Assembly (NCBI RefSeq): GCF_029392075.1
Contig: NZ_CP113929.1
Span: forward strand, 186,001 to 250,000
Source: Bifidobacterium sp. ESL0704
GTDB taxonomy: Bacteria > Actinomycetota > Actinomycetes > Actinomycetales > Bifidobacteriaceae
Direction: 5' to 3'
DNA: 64,000 bases
Shown: positions 46,130-55,451 of the stretch, piece by piece
How the letters are laid out: the number at the start of each line of letters is the position of its first letter
Numbering within the stretch: position 1 is the stretch's first letter
The notes under the pieces: model-generated
Told to the model about the DNA's origin: nothing
The model's database searches: none
The model's input: the letters and a program-made list of their open reading frames with translations, nothing else
Position numbers and translations under genes: made by a program

Positions 46130-46831
46130 TTACATGTCCTCGACGACCAGATAGGTCATATCGAGCGGGCCATGAACGCCAACGACCAGAACCATCTCGA
46201 TGTCACCGGTTGAAGAGGTGCCGGAGATGAAGTTGATGTTGGAGGTCTTGAGCTCGCCGGACTTAAGACGCGGCTCATAGTAATCCATCGCCTGACGGCT
46301 CCGTGCCACGATCCTCGACTTGCGAATGATGCTCAGATAGTGGACGGGCAGGAAGTGGAAGGCGCGGCCTTGGCCAGGTGTGGTCGGGGCCGTGATGGTG
46401 CACGATTCCGCACAGAGCATGTCGGCGAAACCGATGGCCGCTTCCGAGTGGTTCGCGGTGTCGATGTTGACTTCGCGTCCGGCACCCGGTATCCAGAACG
46501 AGGGCTTCGGATAGAGGCTATCGCGCCAGATCTCCAGTCCGAATGCCTGATAATTCTCGTCATCGGTCGGCAGTATGAGCTTTCCGTTTGCCTTGGCGGC
46601 GATGAACTTGTCAAGCGCCACAGGCAGCCCGGCCTTGTCGGTCGTTTGGAAATCGACGTGAACCGCGGGCGCGTTCTTGCGTGCGATTTCAAGCAACTCG
46701 TCCTGTGTATGGCCGGAAAGCGTGCTTTCGGGAAGGTCATTGATCGGCTTGAGCGGATGGTCCTTGAGCTGATGACGCGGACGCCCGCTTTTTTCGGCGA
46801 GATAGTTGAGGAATGTCTCACGATCGGTCAT
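46130..46831 (-). CDS. lutC: Lactate utilization protein C (LUD domain)
   Basis: 233 residues of the LUD fold, with GREVNIDTANHSEAAIGFAD, a STGDIEMVLVVGVHGP segment like the family's STADIE-hGVHGP signature, and a C-terminal YLVVED. It is a subunit of the LutABC complex that oxidises L-lactate to pyruvate. The start lies six bases after lutB with AAGGAC upstream. A downstream hairpin pair ends the operon. Confidence 0.9.
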   Translation of the reverse strand: MTDRETFLNYLAEKSGRPRHQLKDHPLKPINDLPESTLSGHTQDELLEIARKNAPAVHVDFQTTDKAGLPVALDKFIAAKANGKLILPTDDENYQAFGLEIWRDSLYPKPSFWIPGAGREVNIDTANHSEAAIGFADMLCAESCTITAPTTPGQGRAFHFLPVHYLSIIRKSRIVARSRQAMDYYEPRLKSGELKTSNINFISGTSSTGDIEMVLVVGVHGPLDMTYLVVEDM

Positions 46832-46836
46832 GATAT

Positions 46837-48687
46837 TCAGTCCTTCTTCCTATTGTCGGCGGAATTTGCGGCGGGACCCGTAGCGATTCCGTGCCGTACT
46901 GCGTTCTCATGGCTGGTGTGACTGGAGTGGTCGGAATAATGACCGACTCCGGCCTCTTCGATGGAGCCGAGTGCCACTGGCACAGTCGCTTCCGAGAGCG
47001 GCGTGGTTTGCTCCTTGCCGACTTTACGCGTCGAAACGCTGTTGTCGTAAGTACCGAAGTCCTTCGGTGCGTTCGGATTCTTGGCAAGGATACTGGCCTG
47101 GGCCTTGTGGAACGCCCCAGCGCCTCCGGCTTTGGCAATCTGCGCCTTCTTGCGCTGGTTGAACCAGGTGCGGAAGTTCTTGGAATGGGCCGGCGGTTCC
47201 GGCAGATCGCGGACCTTGGTCCATCCACCGAAGACGAATGGCATCCATTCCTCATGCTTACCGTTCTCGTTCAAGTTCTTGGCGGTATCCGGTACGCGCG
47301 AACCCGTGGCCGGATTCTTGACGCCCTTCTTGGCGATGGTGTTCATCGCGACGTGATCGAAGGTGAGTGCGGTGCGGAAGAGCGAGGAATGGCCGGTGCC
47401 TATGCCGACGACCTTCATCACGGTGTCGGCGATCAGGTCGCCCATATGCTTGTCGTTCATCATGATTTCACGATGCTTCAGGATCAGCTCGTGCAGCGGA
47501 ATCTTCACGGGGCAGGTCGCGGTGCAGGCCGAGCAGAGGGAGCAGGCGTACGGCAGGTCGTGGAACTCGTCGTAGTCGCCCTGCAGCAACGGGGAAAGCA
47601 CAGCGCCGATTGGCCCCGGATAGACCGAGCCGTAGCCCTTGCCGCCGATGTTGCGGTAGATCGGGCAGACGTTGAGGCAGGAGGCGCAACGGATGCACTG
47701 CAGAATCGGCTCGAATTCGGTGCCGAGCGCGTTGGAACGCCCGTTGTCGACGATGACCACGTAGAAGTCCTCGGGTCCGTCGGCCTCGTCGGGAAGCTTG
47801 GGGGAGACGAAGCTGCAGTAAGAGGTGAGCTTCGTACCTACTGCGGAACGCACGAGCATGTTGTCCATCGTCTCGGCCTCTTTCAAGGTCGGTACGAGGC
47901 GTTCCATACCCATGACGACGACCTGCGTGGGCGCGATGGCCATGGAGAGGTCGGCGTTGCCTTCGTTGGTGACGATGTTGACCATGCCCTGATCGGCAAC
48001 GGCGAAGTTGCAGCCGGTGATGGACATATCAGATTCCAGGAAGCGTTCGCGCAGCACCTTGCGCGAGAAGCGCGCCTCATGCTGCGGGTCGTTGTCGCCG
48101 GTATAGCCGAGCTTGGCGAAGAGCTTCTGTACCTGGTCGCGGTTCTTGTGCAGAGCGGGGAAGACGAGGTGGGAAGGTTCGTCCCAATCATCGAGCTCCA
48201 AGATGAACTCGGCCAGATCGGTTTCAGTGACCTTGACGCCCGGTATCTTCAGCAGCGCTTTGTCGAGTCCGATCTCGGAGGTGACCATGGACTTCGGCTT
48301 GACGATGTTGTGCGCCTTCTTTTTCTTGACCAGATCGGTGATGAAATCGCGGGCCTCGATGTCGGTCTGCGCGAAGAAGACATGTCCGCCGCGCTTTTCG
48401 ACGTTGTTGGAGAACTCCTCGAGGTAATCGGGAAGGTAACGAATGACTTGCTGGCGAATCTGCTCGCTCAGGTCGCGCCATCCTTCCCAGTTACCGAGCT
48501 CGGCGCGAGCGGTTTCACGCTTGATCCACTGTGCGTCCTGAGCGCTGGTGATGGCGCCGCGTGCGAACTTGTCGGCCTTGCTCTGGTTGACGCGGTTCAC
48601 GAAGTTCTTGTCGCCATATTGCAGCATCGTACCGGTAGATTTTCCGGTGCGCTTGAACATGGTGTCATCCATTTGTGTGGTGCTCAT
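46837..48687 (-). CDS. lutB: Lactate utilization iron-sulfur protein B
   Basis: 616 residues, longer than the usual 470-490. The LUD-like N-terminal domain is followed by two ferredoxin-type clusters, CIRCASCLNVCPIYR and CSLCSACTATCPVKIP. A C-terminal extension of about 110 residues (Ala/Lys-rich then Ser/His-rich) has no recognised domain. GGAGG precedes the start, which overlaps the lutA stop (ATGA). Confidence 0.93.
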   Translation of the reverse strand: MSTTQMDDTMFKRTGKSTGTMLQYGDKNFVNRVNQSKADKFARGAITSAQDAQWIKRETARAELGNWEGWRDLSEQIRQQVIRYLPDYLEEFSNNVEKRGGHVFFAQTDIEARDFITDLVKKKKAHNIVKPKSMVTSEIGLDKALLKIPGVKVTETDLAEFILELDDWDEPSHLVFPALHKNRDQVQKLFAKLGYTGDNDPQHEARFSRKVLRERFLESDMSITGCNFAVADQGMVNIVTNEGNADLSMAIAPTQVVVMGMERLVPTLKEAETMDNMLVRSAVGTKLTSYCSFVSPKLPDEADGPEDFYVVIVDNGRSNALGTEFEPILQCIRCASCLNVCPIYRNIGGKGYGSVYPGPIGAVLSPLLQGDYDEFHDLPYACSLCSACTATCPVKIPLHELILKHREIMMNDKHMGDLIADTVMKVVGIGTGHSSLFRTALTFDHVAMNTIAKKGVKNPATGSRVPDTAKNLNENGKHEEWMPFVFGGWTKVRDLPEPPAHSKNFRTWFNQRKKAQIAKAGGAGAFHKAQASILAKNPNAPKDFGTYDNSVSTRKVGKEQTTPLSEATVPVALGSIEEAGVGHYSDHSSHTSHENAVRHGIATGPAANSADNRKKD

Positions 48688-49508
48688 ACCAGAGCCTCCT
48701 CATGTGCGTTGGAATGCTGCAAAGTCTGTTCGTCGATGGCCTTGCGCTCGGCTGCATCGACATACTTCACACGGCTCATATCGACATTGCTGTTGAGCAC
48801 TTCCGCCAGATGCATGATGGTGATTTTCTTGCCCGTTCGATTGAAACGTCCGCCGATGTTCATCAGGCAGCCAGGGTCGCAGGAAATCAGTACCTTGGCG
48901 CCGGTGCTTTGCACGTCCGCGACCTTTTCGTTGACCATTTCCTGGGAGACTTCGGGCATCTTCATGGAGAACATGCCGCCGAAACCGCAGCAGTTCTCGA
49001 TATGCGGCAGTTCACGAACCGTAAGTCCCTTGACGTGGTCCATAAGGATATAAGGGCTCTCGCGCTCACCAAGCAACCTGGTCATATGGCAGGAGCGGTG
49101 GTAGGTCGCCACGGTATTGAGCTCTGCGCCGGCGTCGAGCACGCCGAGCACGCGATAGAGGAACTGCGAGAACTCGTAGGTCTTGTTGGCCATCGCGTGG
49201 GCCTTGGCCTTGTATGCGTTGTCTCCCTTGGGCAGGTGGAACTGCAGCTCCTTGAGCATATTGACGCAGGAACCGGCAGGTCCGACGATGTAATCGGCGT
49301 CAACGCCCATCAGAGCGTCGATTTCGTTATGCATCACCTTTGTGGATTCCTTGACGTATCCGCTGTTGAACGTAATCTGTCCGCAGCAGATCTGCTGCAT
49401 CGGCATATAAGTTTCACAGCCGAATCTTTCCAGAACTTCGACCATCGCTTTCCCGACATTGGGAAATATCAGATCGACCAGGCAAGTGGAGAAAATCACT
49501 ACCTTCAT
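48684..49508 (-). CDS. lutA: Lactate utilization protein A (CCG-domain Fe-S protein)
   Basis: 274 residues with two CCG-type motifs, QICCGQITFNSG and NCCGFGGMFSMKMPE, plus HRSCHMTRLLGE and SCDPGCLMNIGG, which bind an iron-sulfur cluster. It heads lutABC. AAGGAG precedes the ATG at 49508. The long AT-rich upstream region carries a CRP-like palindrome. No lactate permease or GntR-type LutR is adjacent. Confidence 0.94.
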   Translation of the reverse strand: MKVVIFSTCLVDLIFPNVGKAMVEVLERFGCETYMPMQQICCGQITFNSGYVKESTKVMHNEIDALMGVDADYIVGPAGSCVNMLKELQFHLPKGDNAYKAKAHAMANKTYEFSQFLYRVLGVLDAGAELNTVATYHRSCHMTRLLGERESPYILMDHVKGLTVRELPHIENCCGFGGMFSMKMPEVSQEMVNEKVADVQSTGAKVLISCDPGCLMNIGGRFNRTGKKITIMHLAEVLNSNVDMSRVKYVDAAERKAIDEQTLQHSNAHEEALV

Positions 49509-49680
49509 CTTGACTCCTTCAAGTTGGCCTTAAGATGTCACTACTTTCAGGCTTCTGTCGATGGCTTCTTTGCGCATATATCAACGTTCGATGCCCATCA
49601 AAAAAATAACCTACATATATAACGATATACGTCCAGAATCAGAAAAAAGCCCATTTTTAATATAAATTGAGATTTGTCAA

Positions 49681-49696
49681 TGTGATTTTGCTCACA
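49681..49696. promoter_or_regulatory. CRP/GlxR-like operator upstream of lutABC
   Basis: TGTGATTTTGCTCACA matches the TGTGA-N6-TCACA pattern exactly. It lies 173 bp upstream of lutA in AT-rich DNA. A close relative, TGTGATTCTGCTCATG, lies at 57263 upstream of the holin-like gene. Confidence 0.6.
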
Positions 49697-49727
49697 TTTA
49701 ATGGGGGAATTAGTATATATTTTTGTG

Positions 49728-49743
49728 TTTTGTTGCAACAAAA
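49728..49743. promoter_or_regulatory. Perfect 16-bp palindrome TTTTGTTGCAACAAAA
   Basis: A perfect palindrome 32 bp from the CRP-like site, in the same AT-rich stretch. LacI- or GntR-family regulators bind sites of this kind. The surrounding 49509-50653 region holds no convincing gene apart from the tandem repeats at its right end. Confidence 0.45.
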
Positions 49744-50264
49744 TAATAGAAACTGCCGACATGAATAATTATTGCAATAGGTAAGAACATATCTCAAAAC
49801 AATAATTTCAGAATGCTCGTGACTGCCGCGTGTTCAAAATGGTCTTCAAGTATTGCTTGATACCTGATATTTGTTAGGTTTATCCGATTTCTGCGGACAA
49901 TGAACAGGCGGTGTTTAGGTAATAATAACGTTTGACATTTGTTTGTGCGGCGGCTGCCGGGCTGCGTGTGGAATTGCGTGGCTGGCGGGATTCGGCGGCT
50001 GTTTAGGTTGCGTTCGGTTGCAGGAGTGTTCGATGCCAGCGTCTGGCCTGTACAGAATGTGAAGAACGCGCCTTTCGTGGCAGGTTGATGATGCCGCTGC
50101 TAAGAAGGCCGTATCCGAAGCTTCGGATTTAGGCCGTGCGCAGCGTAAATATGTGGAACGGCAAAGGCGCATCTGCTATGGTGTTCGTCGATTGCTGCGT
50201 TGCTTATAGTGCGGATAAGTCAGCGGACACCTGCTTTTGAAGCTCGGATATGCATTTTGGCTGG

Positions 50265-50656
50265 AGGTTCGGGGGCTGGTCGGAGGTTTCGGGCGAGGTG
50301 TCGGACGGGGTGCCGTGCGGTCGGAGGTGTCGGACGGGGTGCCGTGCGGTCGGAGGTTTCGGTCGGGGTGCCGGACAATGTGTCGGGTGGAGACTTCGGG
50401 CGAGGTGCTGGGCGGTCGGAGGTTTCGGACGAGGTGCCGGTCGGAGGTTTCGGACGAGGTGCCGGTCGGAGGTGTCGGTCGGAGGTTTCGGACGAGGTGC
50501 CGGTCGGAGGTGTCGGTCGGAGGTGTCGGACAAGGTGTCGGGTGGAGACTTCGGGCGAGAGGCTGGGCGGTTGGAGGTTTCGGACAAGGTGCCGGGTGGT
50601 CGGAGGTTTCGGGCGAGGTGCCGGGTGGTCGGAGACTTCGGACAAGGTGTCGGTCA
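50265..50656. repeat. GC-rich minisatellite beside dedA
   Basis: About 390 bp of imperfect tandem units built from GGTCGGAGGTTTCGG and GACGAGGTGCCGGTC. Unit lengths vary (12-, 13- and 25-bp blocks). The array reaches the last codons of the DedA gene. The plus strand is strongly G-rich and C-poor. Several frames stay open through it, but this follows from the repeats and is not evidence of coding. Confidence 0.9.
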
Positions 50657-51376
50657 GTCGGAGGTTTTGTCCTCTTCGAGTATGGCGGACGAAGTGTTCG
50701 CGCCCTCGCCGTCGTCCTTTTTCTTGCCGAACTTGGCCTTGGCGAGTCCGATGACCGTAGGCAAAACCGAAATAACGAGAATGGCGATGATGACCAGCTC
50801 GAAGTTGTTCTGGACGATGGGAATGCCGCCGAAGAAGTAACCGAGCAAGGTAAACAATGTCGACCATGTCAGCCCGCCAAGCATCGAGAACGGTGTGAAG
50901 CGGTGCCAGCGCATGCCCGAAAGGCCAGAAATGAACGGCATGAACGTGCGGATGAACGGGAAGAAACGGCCAAGGAAGACCGCGAGCGGGCCCCACTTGT
51001 CGATCATGGCTTCGGTTTTGGCAAGGCGCTGTGGCGTCATGACCTTGACTTTCCCGCTTTCGATGATCTTGCGTCCAAAGAAGCGACCGATGAAATAATT
51101 GCATTGATCGCCTGTAATCGGGGCAATCCAGACCACAGGTAACAACGCAATCAAAGGGAGCGCGGATTTGCCGGTCACGGCGTCCGGGGCGGCGAAGAAC
51201 CCTGCCGCGAAAAGCAGGGAGTCGCCTGGAAGAAACGGGAAGAAGACCACGCCGGTTTCGATGAAGACGATAAGGAAGATGAAGCCAAGCGTCGGCGCCA
51301 CCCCCATTGAGATCCAGCCGGCGATGATGGTTCGAGGGTCTTTCAGAAGCTCAATGAGGAAGTGAATGAAACCCAT
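50654..51376 (-). CDS. DedA family (VTT domain) membrane protein
   Basis: About 240 residues. VFFPFLPGDSLLFAAGF, FIGRFFGRKI, FLGRFFPFIRTFMPFISG and WSTLFTLLGYFFGG are typical of DedA proteins, which are undecaprenyl-phosphate or phospholipid flippases. The start is uncertain: ATG 51376 lacks a clear ribosome binding site, and a TTG at 51388 is in frame. The C-terminal 30 residues are charged, and the stop lies inside the minisatellite, so the end may have been remodelled. Confidence 0.88.
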   Translation of the reverse strand: MGFIHFLIELLKDPRTIIAGWISMGVAPTLGFIFLIVFIETGVVFFPFLPGDSLLFAAGFFAAPDAVTGKSALPLIALLPVVWIAPITGDQCNYFIGRFFGRKIIESGKVKVMTPQRLAKTEAMIDKWGPLAVFLGRFFPFIRTFMPFISGLSGMRWHRFTPFSMLGGLTWSTLFTLLGYFFGGIPIVQNNFELVIIAILVISVLPTVIGLAKAKFGKKKDDGEGANTSSAILEEDKTSD

Positions 51377-51536
51377 GATTGTGCGCAATCCCGTCTGTTG
51401 TCCTTATGTATGCTGCCGCAGTGCCGTTGTCGTCTTGGCATGGTCTGCACGATTCAACGTTACCAGCAGCGGTATCGCCGATTTTCCGATTCGTCGAAGC
51501 GTTCGGTGAACCTGCACAACCGTAAGCTTTGGTTGC

Positions 51537-51638
51537 GGTGCGGGCGGAGGCACAAAGAGACTGATCCTTCAGGTGGTTGAGCAAGCTTGACGACCGAGTT
51601 GGGTGCGGGCGGAGGCACAAAGAGACTGATCCTTCAGG
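51537..51638. repeat. Two 37-bp exact direct repeats
   Basis: GGTGCGGGCGGAGGCACAAA and the following 17 bases (ending CCTTCAGG) occur at 51537-51573 and 51602-51638, 65 bp apart. They lie in the non-coding gap upstream of dedA. Confidence 0.9.
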
Positions 51639-51715
51639 GGACGTGCTTCTTCTTTGGCTCATGGGCCGCCAATCCGCGCTGCCTGATAGCTGGTAGCTGC
51701 CTGATAGTTGGTAAA

Positions 51716-51919
51716 GTGCATGTTTTTGTGGATGCCGTCAGAAAAGTGCACTTTAGTGCCCCCAAAGTGCGTTTTTCTGACGGTAGTGTTGCAATAGTGC
51801 GTTTTGGGGGTGTTGAGGTGCGTTTTTCTGACGGTAGTGTTGCAATAGTGCGTTTTGGGGGTGCTAAAGTGCATTTCTTTGACGCTAGTGTCGGAATAAT
51901 GCGCCTCTTGGTAATGGTC
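51716..51919. repeat. Four 51-bp tandem repeats
   Basis: The units start at 51716, 51767, 51818 and 51869. The middle two are almost identical (GTGCGTTTTTCTGACGGTAG, then TGTTGCAATAGTGCGTTTTG); the outer two are diverged. The period is 17 codons, and both strands stay open (plus frame around VRFSDGSVAIVRFGG, minus frame around THYCNTTVRKTH). I see no ribosome binding site that convinces, so it is listed as a repeat. The rest of the 51377-52162 gap has no clear gene. Confidence 0.85.
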
Positions 51920-52162
51920 GGAATGTTGGTGAGACGTGATGGCGGCATCCCAATTCCCCAAAAGCCTTTCTGTTAACGCTCCCAGGGTGTTTCTTGAGTC
52001 CGCAATATTACTGGGTTCGGGGTATGCTTGCCAGCAGTGAATGATGCGAGGTCTGCCCAAACAATGATGAGATTGCAGGCGTTTAGATGCGGAGAAGCTG
52101 CCAGCCCAAGGGCAATGTCATCAGACGACATCCCGCAGATGGCATGATGTTGGAGGAAAGCG

Positions 52163-54475
52163 TTGGACAGTAACGAGATCCGGAAACTGGATTTGCAAGG
52201 CGACCCGCTTGACGCTCGCCGTTATCCCATCGACCCATGGAAATTCACGGAATATGGCGAGCCGAGTGCCGAAAGCGCGACGCTGTTTTCCCTTTCCAAC
52301 GGCACTATCGGCGTGCGCGGTGAGGCCAATGCGCCGCGAAATCTTGGCTCGGGTACGTTCCTGAGCGGGTTCCATGAGACGTTTGCCATCCGCCACGCCG
52401 AGGAGGCCTACGGTTTCGCGCGCGTGGGTCAGGTCGTGCAAGGTGTGCCCGACACAGTCGATTTCAAGTTCTCCGTTGACGGCAAGGAGCTCGGCCGCGC
52501 GCAGCAGGTTTCGCAGAGCCTCGATTTCAAGGATGGCACCGCGACGCGTTCCTATATATACGACATCGGCAATGGCGCGAGCCTCGAAGTCGATATCGTC
52601 ACCATGGTCTGCCTGTTCCGTGCCGACCTTATGGCCACGGCTCTGACGTTCAAAGCTCACGGATGTGCGCTGAACGTTCATGTCGAAGGCAAAATGAACA
52701 CCGATCAGCCGGTGGTGTCGCGCGATGTCGACCCGCGCAAGGCCGATTTGATCGCCGACGGCGGCCTGCGCAAGCTTGAGGTCGACGCGATTTCGCGTGG
52801 CGTGGCCGACGAGAGCTTCGGTGCTTTCCATTGCCTGCATTCCGAGCTGACGATGGGCGTCGGCTTCTGCCAGCAGGTTGACGGCGAGATGGTCCCCGCG
52901 GTCTTCGACGTCGCTGTGCCGGACGGCGGTGAGAAGCGGGTGCTGCGGTACGCCGCTTATAATACATATCGGATAAATCCTATCGGAATCGATGAAGGGT
53001 TACAGGTTGCCACCATCGAAACCCAGAATTCCGCAGAACTTATCAGGCTTTGCGCGCAAACCTTGCAATGGGCTGTCGCGCAAGGTTTTGAGGCGCTGCA
53101 GGAGCAGCAACGCGCATGGTTGGCCCGGTTCTGGCAGGAATCGGACGTCGAAGTCGATGACGGCGGTGATGGCCGTCTTCAGCAGACCCTGCATTGGGAG
53201 CTTTTCGAACTCGCGCAGGCAACGGCCACCGTTCCCAATGGCGTATCGGCCAAGGGCCTGAGCGGCACCGGCTATTCCGGCCACTATTTCTGGGACACCG
53301 AAACCTACATCGCTCCCTTCCTCATCTACACCAACCCGGCGCTGGCCCGCGACATCCTGTCCTACCGCTTCCGCATGTTGCCGGCGGCCCGCAAGCGTGC
53401 CCGCATCATGAGCGTGGAAGGCGCGCTTTTCCCGTGGCGCAGCATCAACGGCGAGGAGGCTTCGGCCTTCTTCGAGGCCGGAACCGCCCAATACCATATC
53501 GACGCGGACATCGCCTACGCCGTCTGCCAGTATGTTGCGGTGACCGGCGACCACGATTTTCTGGCGAGCGAAGGCATCGACATCCTGGTCGAGACCGCGA
53601 GGATGTGGGCGAGCCTGGGCTATATGGGCTGGGACGGCACCTTCCATATCAATACGGTCACCGGCCCAGACGAATACACCGCTTTGGTGGACGACAACTA
53701 TTACACCAACGTCATGGCGCAATTCAACCTGCGCAAGGCCGCGGAGGCTTTGGAATCGCTGAGTGGCGACGAGCTCAACGCCGTGGTCCAGCGCCTTTCG
53801 GTCAAGCCCGGAGAGTCGATGCGTTGGCGTGAGATCGCCGAACTGATGAAGCTGCCGTACGACGAGAAGCTCGGCATCCATCTTCAGGACGATGACATCA
53901 TGCGCCGCGAGCCGTGGGATTTCGAGCACGACACCGAGCGTCCGCTGCTCCTGCACTATCACCCGATGGTGATCTACCGCCGACGCGTCCTGAAGCAGAC
54001 GGATACGGTGCTGGCGTTGTATCTGCTGTCCTCGAAGTTCGGGCTCGATGCCAAACGCCGAGATTTCGACTTCTATGATCCGCTGACCACTGGGGATTCT
54101 TCGCTTTCCGCGGCTTCCCAGTGCATTCTTGCCGCCGAGGTCGGCTATGGCGACCTGGCTATGCAGTACTTCCTGGAGTCGCTCTACGCCGACGTGGCCA
54201 ACCTGCACAGCAACACGTCCGATGGCATCCATCTGGCTTCGGCCGGCGGCGTGTGGATGTCGGTGGTCGCCGGTTTCGGCGGCCTGCGCGATTCCGGCGG
54301 CGAAGAGCTTTCGATCGACCCGCACCTACCGAAAGATTGGGAGAGCCTCACCTACAGACTTACCGTCCGCGGCTCACGTCTGATCGTCAACGTCACCCAC
54401 GGCGAGGTCTCGATCCATCGCCTTTCCGGCGACCCGGTGACCCTCAAAGTCAAAGGAGAGTCCCGTACGGTCTGA
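52163..54475 (+). CDS. Glycoside hydrolase family 65 disaccharide phosphorylase
   Basis: 770 residues. The opening EYGEPSAESATLFSLSNGTIG, the barrel motif GTGYSGHYFWDTETY, the catalytic acid in TGPDEYTALVDDNYYTN (about residue 505) and the phosphate-binding NTSDGIHLASAGG identify GH65. It splits a disaccharide such as maltose, kojibiose or trehalose with phosphate, giving beta-glucose 1-phosphate; which one cannot be told. The start is a TTG after GGAGGAAAG. No beta-phosphoglucomutase is adjacent; the HAD protein at 43.8 kb is not an obvious one. Confidence 0.92.
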   Translation: MDSNEIRKLDLQGDPLDARRYPIDPWKFTEYGEPSAESATLFSLSNGTIGVRGEANAPRNLGSGTFLSGFHETFAIRHAEEAYGFARVGQVVQGVPDTVDFKFSVDGKELGRAQQVSQSLDFKDGTATRSYIYDIGNGASLEVDIVTMVCLFRADLMATALTFKAHGCALNVHVEGKMNTDQPVVSRDVDPRKADLIADGGLRKLEVDAISRGVADESFGAFHCLHSELTMGVGFCQQVDGEMVPAVFDVAVPDGGEKRVLRYAAYNTYRINPIGIDEGLQVATIETQNSAELIRLCAQTLQWAVAQGFEALQEQQRAWLARFWQESDVEVDDGGDGRLQQTLHWELFELAQATATVPNGVSAKGLSGTGYSGHYFWDTETYIAPFLIYTNPALARDILSYRFRMLPAARKRARIMSVEGALFPWRSINGEEASAFFEAGTAQYHIDADIAYAVCQYVAVTGDHDFLASEGIDILVETARMWASLGYMGWDGTFHINTVTGPDEYTALVDDNYYTNVMAQFNLRKAAEALESLSGDELNAVVQRLSVKPGESMRWREIAELMKLPYDEKLGIHLQDDDIMRREPWDFEHDTERPLLLHYHPMVIYRRRVLKQTDTVLALYLLSSKFGLDAKRRDFDFYDPLTTGDSSLSAASQCILAAEVGYGDLAMQYFLESLYADVANLHSNTSDGIHLASAGGVWMSVVAGFGGLRDSGGEELSIDPHLPKDWESLTYRLTVRGSRLIVNVTHGEVSIHRLSGDPVTLKVKGESRTV

Positions 54476-54658
54476 GGCACGTGGGTGTGATTCGTCATTG
54501 TGCGTTATGATCTTAAGCCTGAGAAGTCCGTCGGATACGAGACTTGGTCGTATTCCGTGGCATATTGGGTTTTATTGAATGTTGCATCGCCTGCTGTCTG
54601 CTGTATAGTGATTTATTATCCGATTGGTCAATTTCTATTCAGCGACGAAGGAAGTGCA

Positions 54659-55123
54659 ATGATGAGTGACAACAGGAAAAAGCTTTTGGGTGCGGTGTCC
54701 GCTTGCGCGGCGATGCTTACGAGCATGGCGTTTGCGGGTCCGTCGCTTGCCTTTGCAGAGCAACCCGCACAGCCGATAGATGAGTCGCCGATCACGTGGC
54801 AGAGCGACGGCGAGAATTACCGGGCACAGCGGCTCTCCGATGGTTCGGTTTTCGTGAAGTTTTCGCGGTCGGGCTCCGGTGATGGCGTTTCGGGGAGTGG
54901 TTCCATGACATTCTGGGGCGCCGATTCAGCTGCAACGGCCGCCCCTTCGACGGTAAGTTGGCAGGAGGGGACTGCAGGTGAAACCACGACCACTACTCTT
55001 ACCTTCGATGGTGACAAAGGGTCCGGCGGTTCTCCGAGCGCCTCCATTACGGTCGAGCGCGGCAATGATTCCGGCCTCAGCGGAAGAACGCAGCTGTTTG
55101 CCCCTGCGGACACGTTGAAGTGA
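54659..55123 (+). CDS. Small secreted protein, 154 aa
   Basis: The ATG at 54659 follows GAAGGAAG. The signal peptide is RKKLLGAVSACAAMLTSMAF with cleavage near LAFAEQ. The mature part is Ser/Gly/Thr-rich with WQSDGENYRAQRLSDGSVFVKF, resembling a single beta-sandwich domain. No family is recognised and it has no wall anchor. It lies between the GH65 and xylA genes. Confidence 0.7.
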   Translation: MMSDNRKKLLGAVSACAAMLTSMAFAGPSLAFAEQPAQPIDESPITWQSDGENYRAQRLSDGSVFVKFSRSGSGDGVSGSGSMTFWGADSAATAAPSTVSWQEGTAGETTTTTLTFDGDKGSGGSPSASITVERGNDSGLSGRTQLFAPADTLK

Positions 55124-55451
55124 TAGTCGCAAGTATCGCAGGCGCAAGAACCACGGTCGTGGTTGTACGCTTGTGGCATAAGTGTTGTTGAAAACAGGCA
55201 ACAGTCATAGAAAGTTTGCAATCCGTCGTTTCCAAGATTTATCGGAGCGACGGATTCGTGCTTTCGACGGTATCGTCGCAGCAGACTCTGTCTTTTTACC
55301 GTATATAACAAGGCTTTTGGACTCATGGGAAAAATTTGACGCGAATATAATTAAATGATTTGACATAGCGAAGCAGTGTGACCTACGATACAAGTGAAAC
55401 GAATTAACCAATGTCGTCTGCAACGACGGCACGTGTGCAAAGGAGCAACCT
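55124..55451. promoter_or_regulatory. xylA upstream region with promoter
   Basis: TTGACA at 55360-55365 and TACGAT at 55384-55389 are 18 bp apart, placing the transcription start about 55 bp before xylA. A 9-bp hairpin (AATCCGTCG/CGACGGATT at 55220-55256) may end the preceding gene. AAGTGAAACGAATTAAC just after the -10 box is a possible repressor site. Confidence 0.6.

Noticed and set aside
49915..50172. 85-codon minus-strand frame upstream of the minisatellite
   Set aside because: Odd composition, no ribosome binding site, no homology pattern.
50200..51142. Long open frames on both strands through the 50.2-50.7 kb minisatellite
   Set aside because: Repetitive Arg/Val/Gly or Pro/Arg/Thr peptides in several frames at once are a result of a stop-poor repeat, and they overlap dedA.
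51716..51919. CRISPR array
   Set aside because: Adjacent units with no unique spacers; the period is pure tandem repetition and no cas genes are present.
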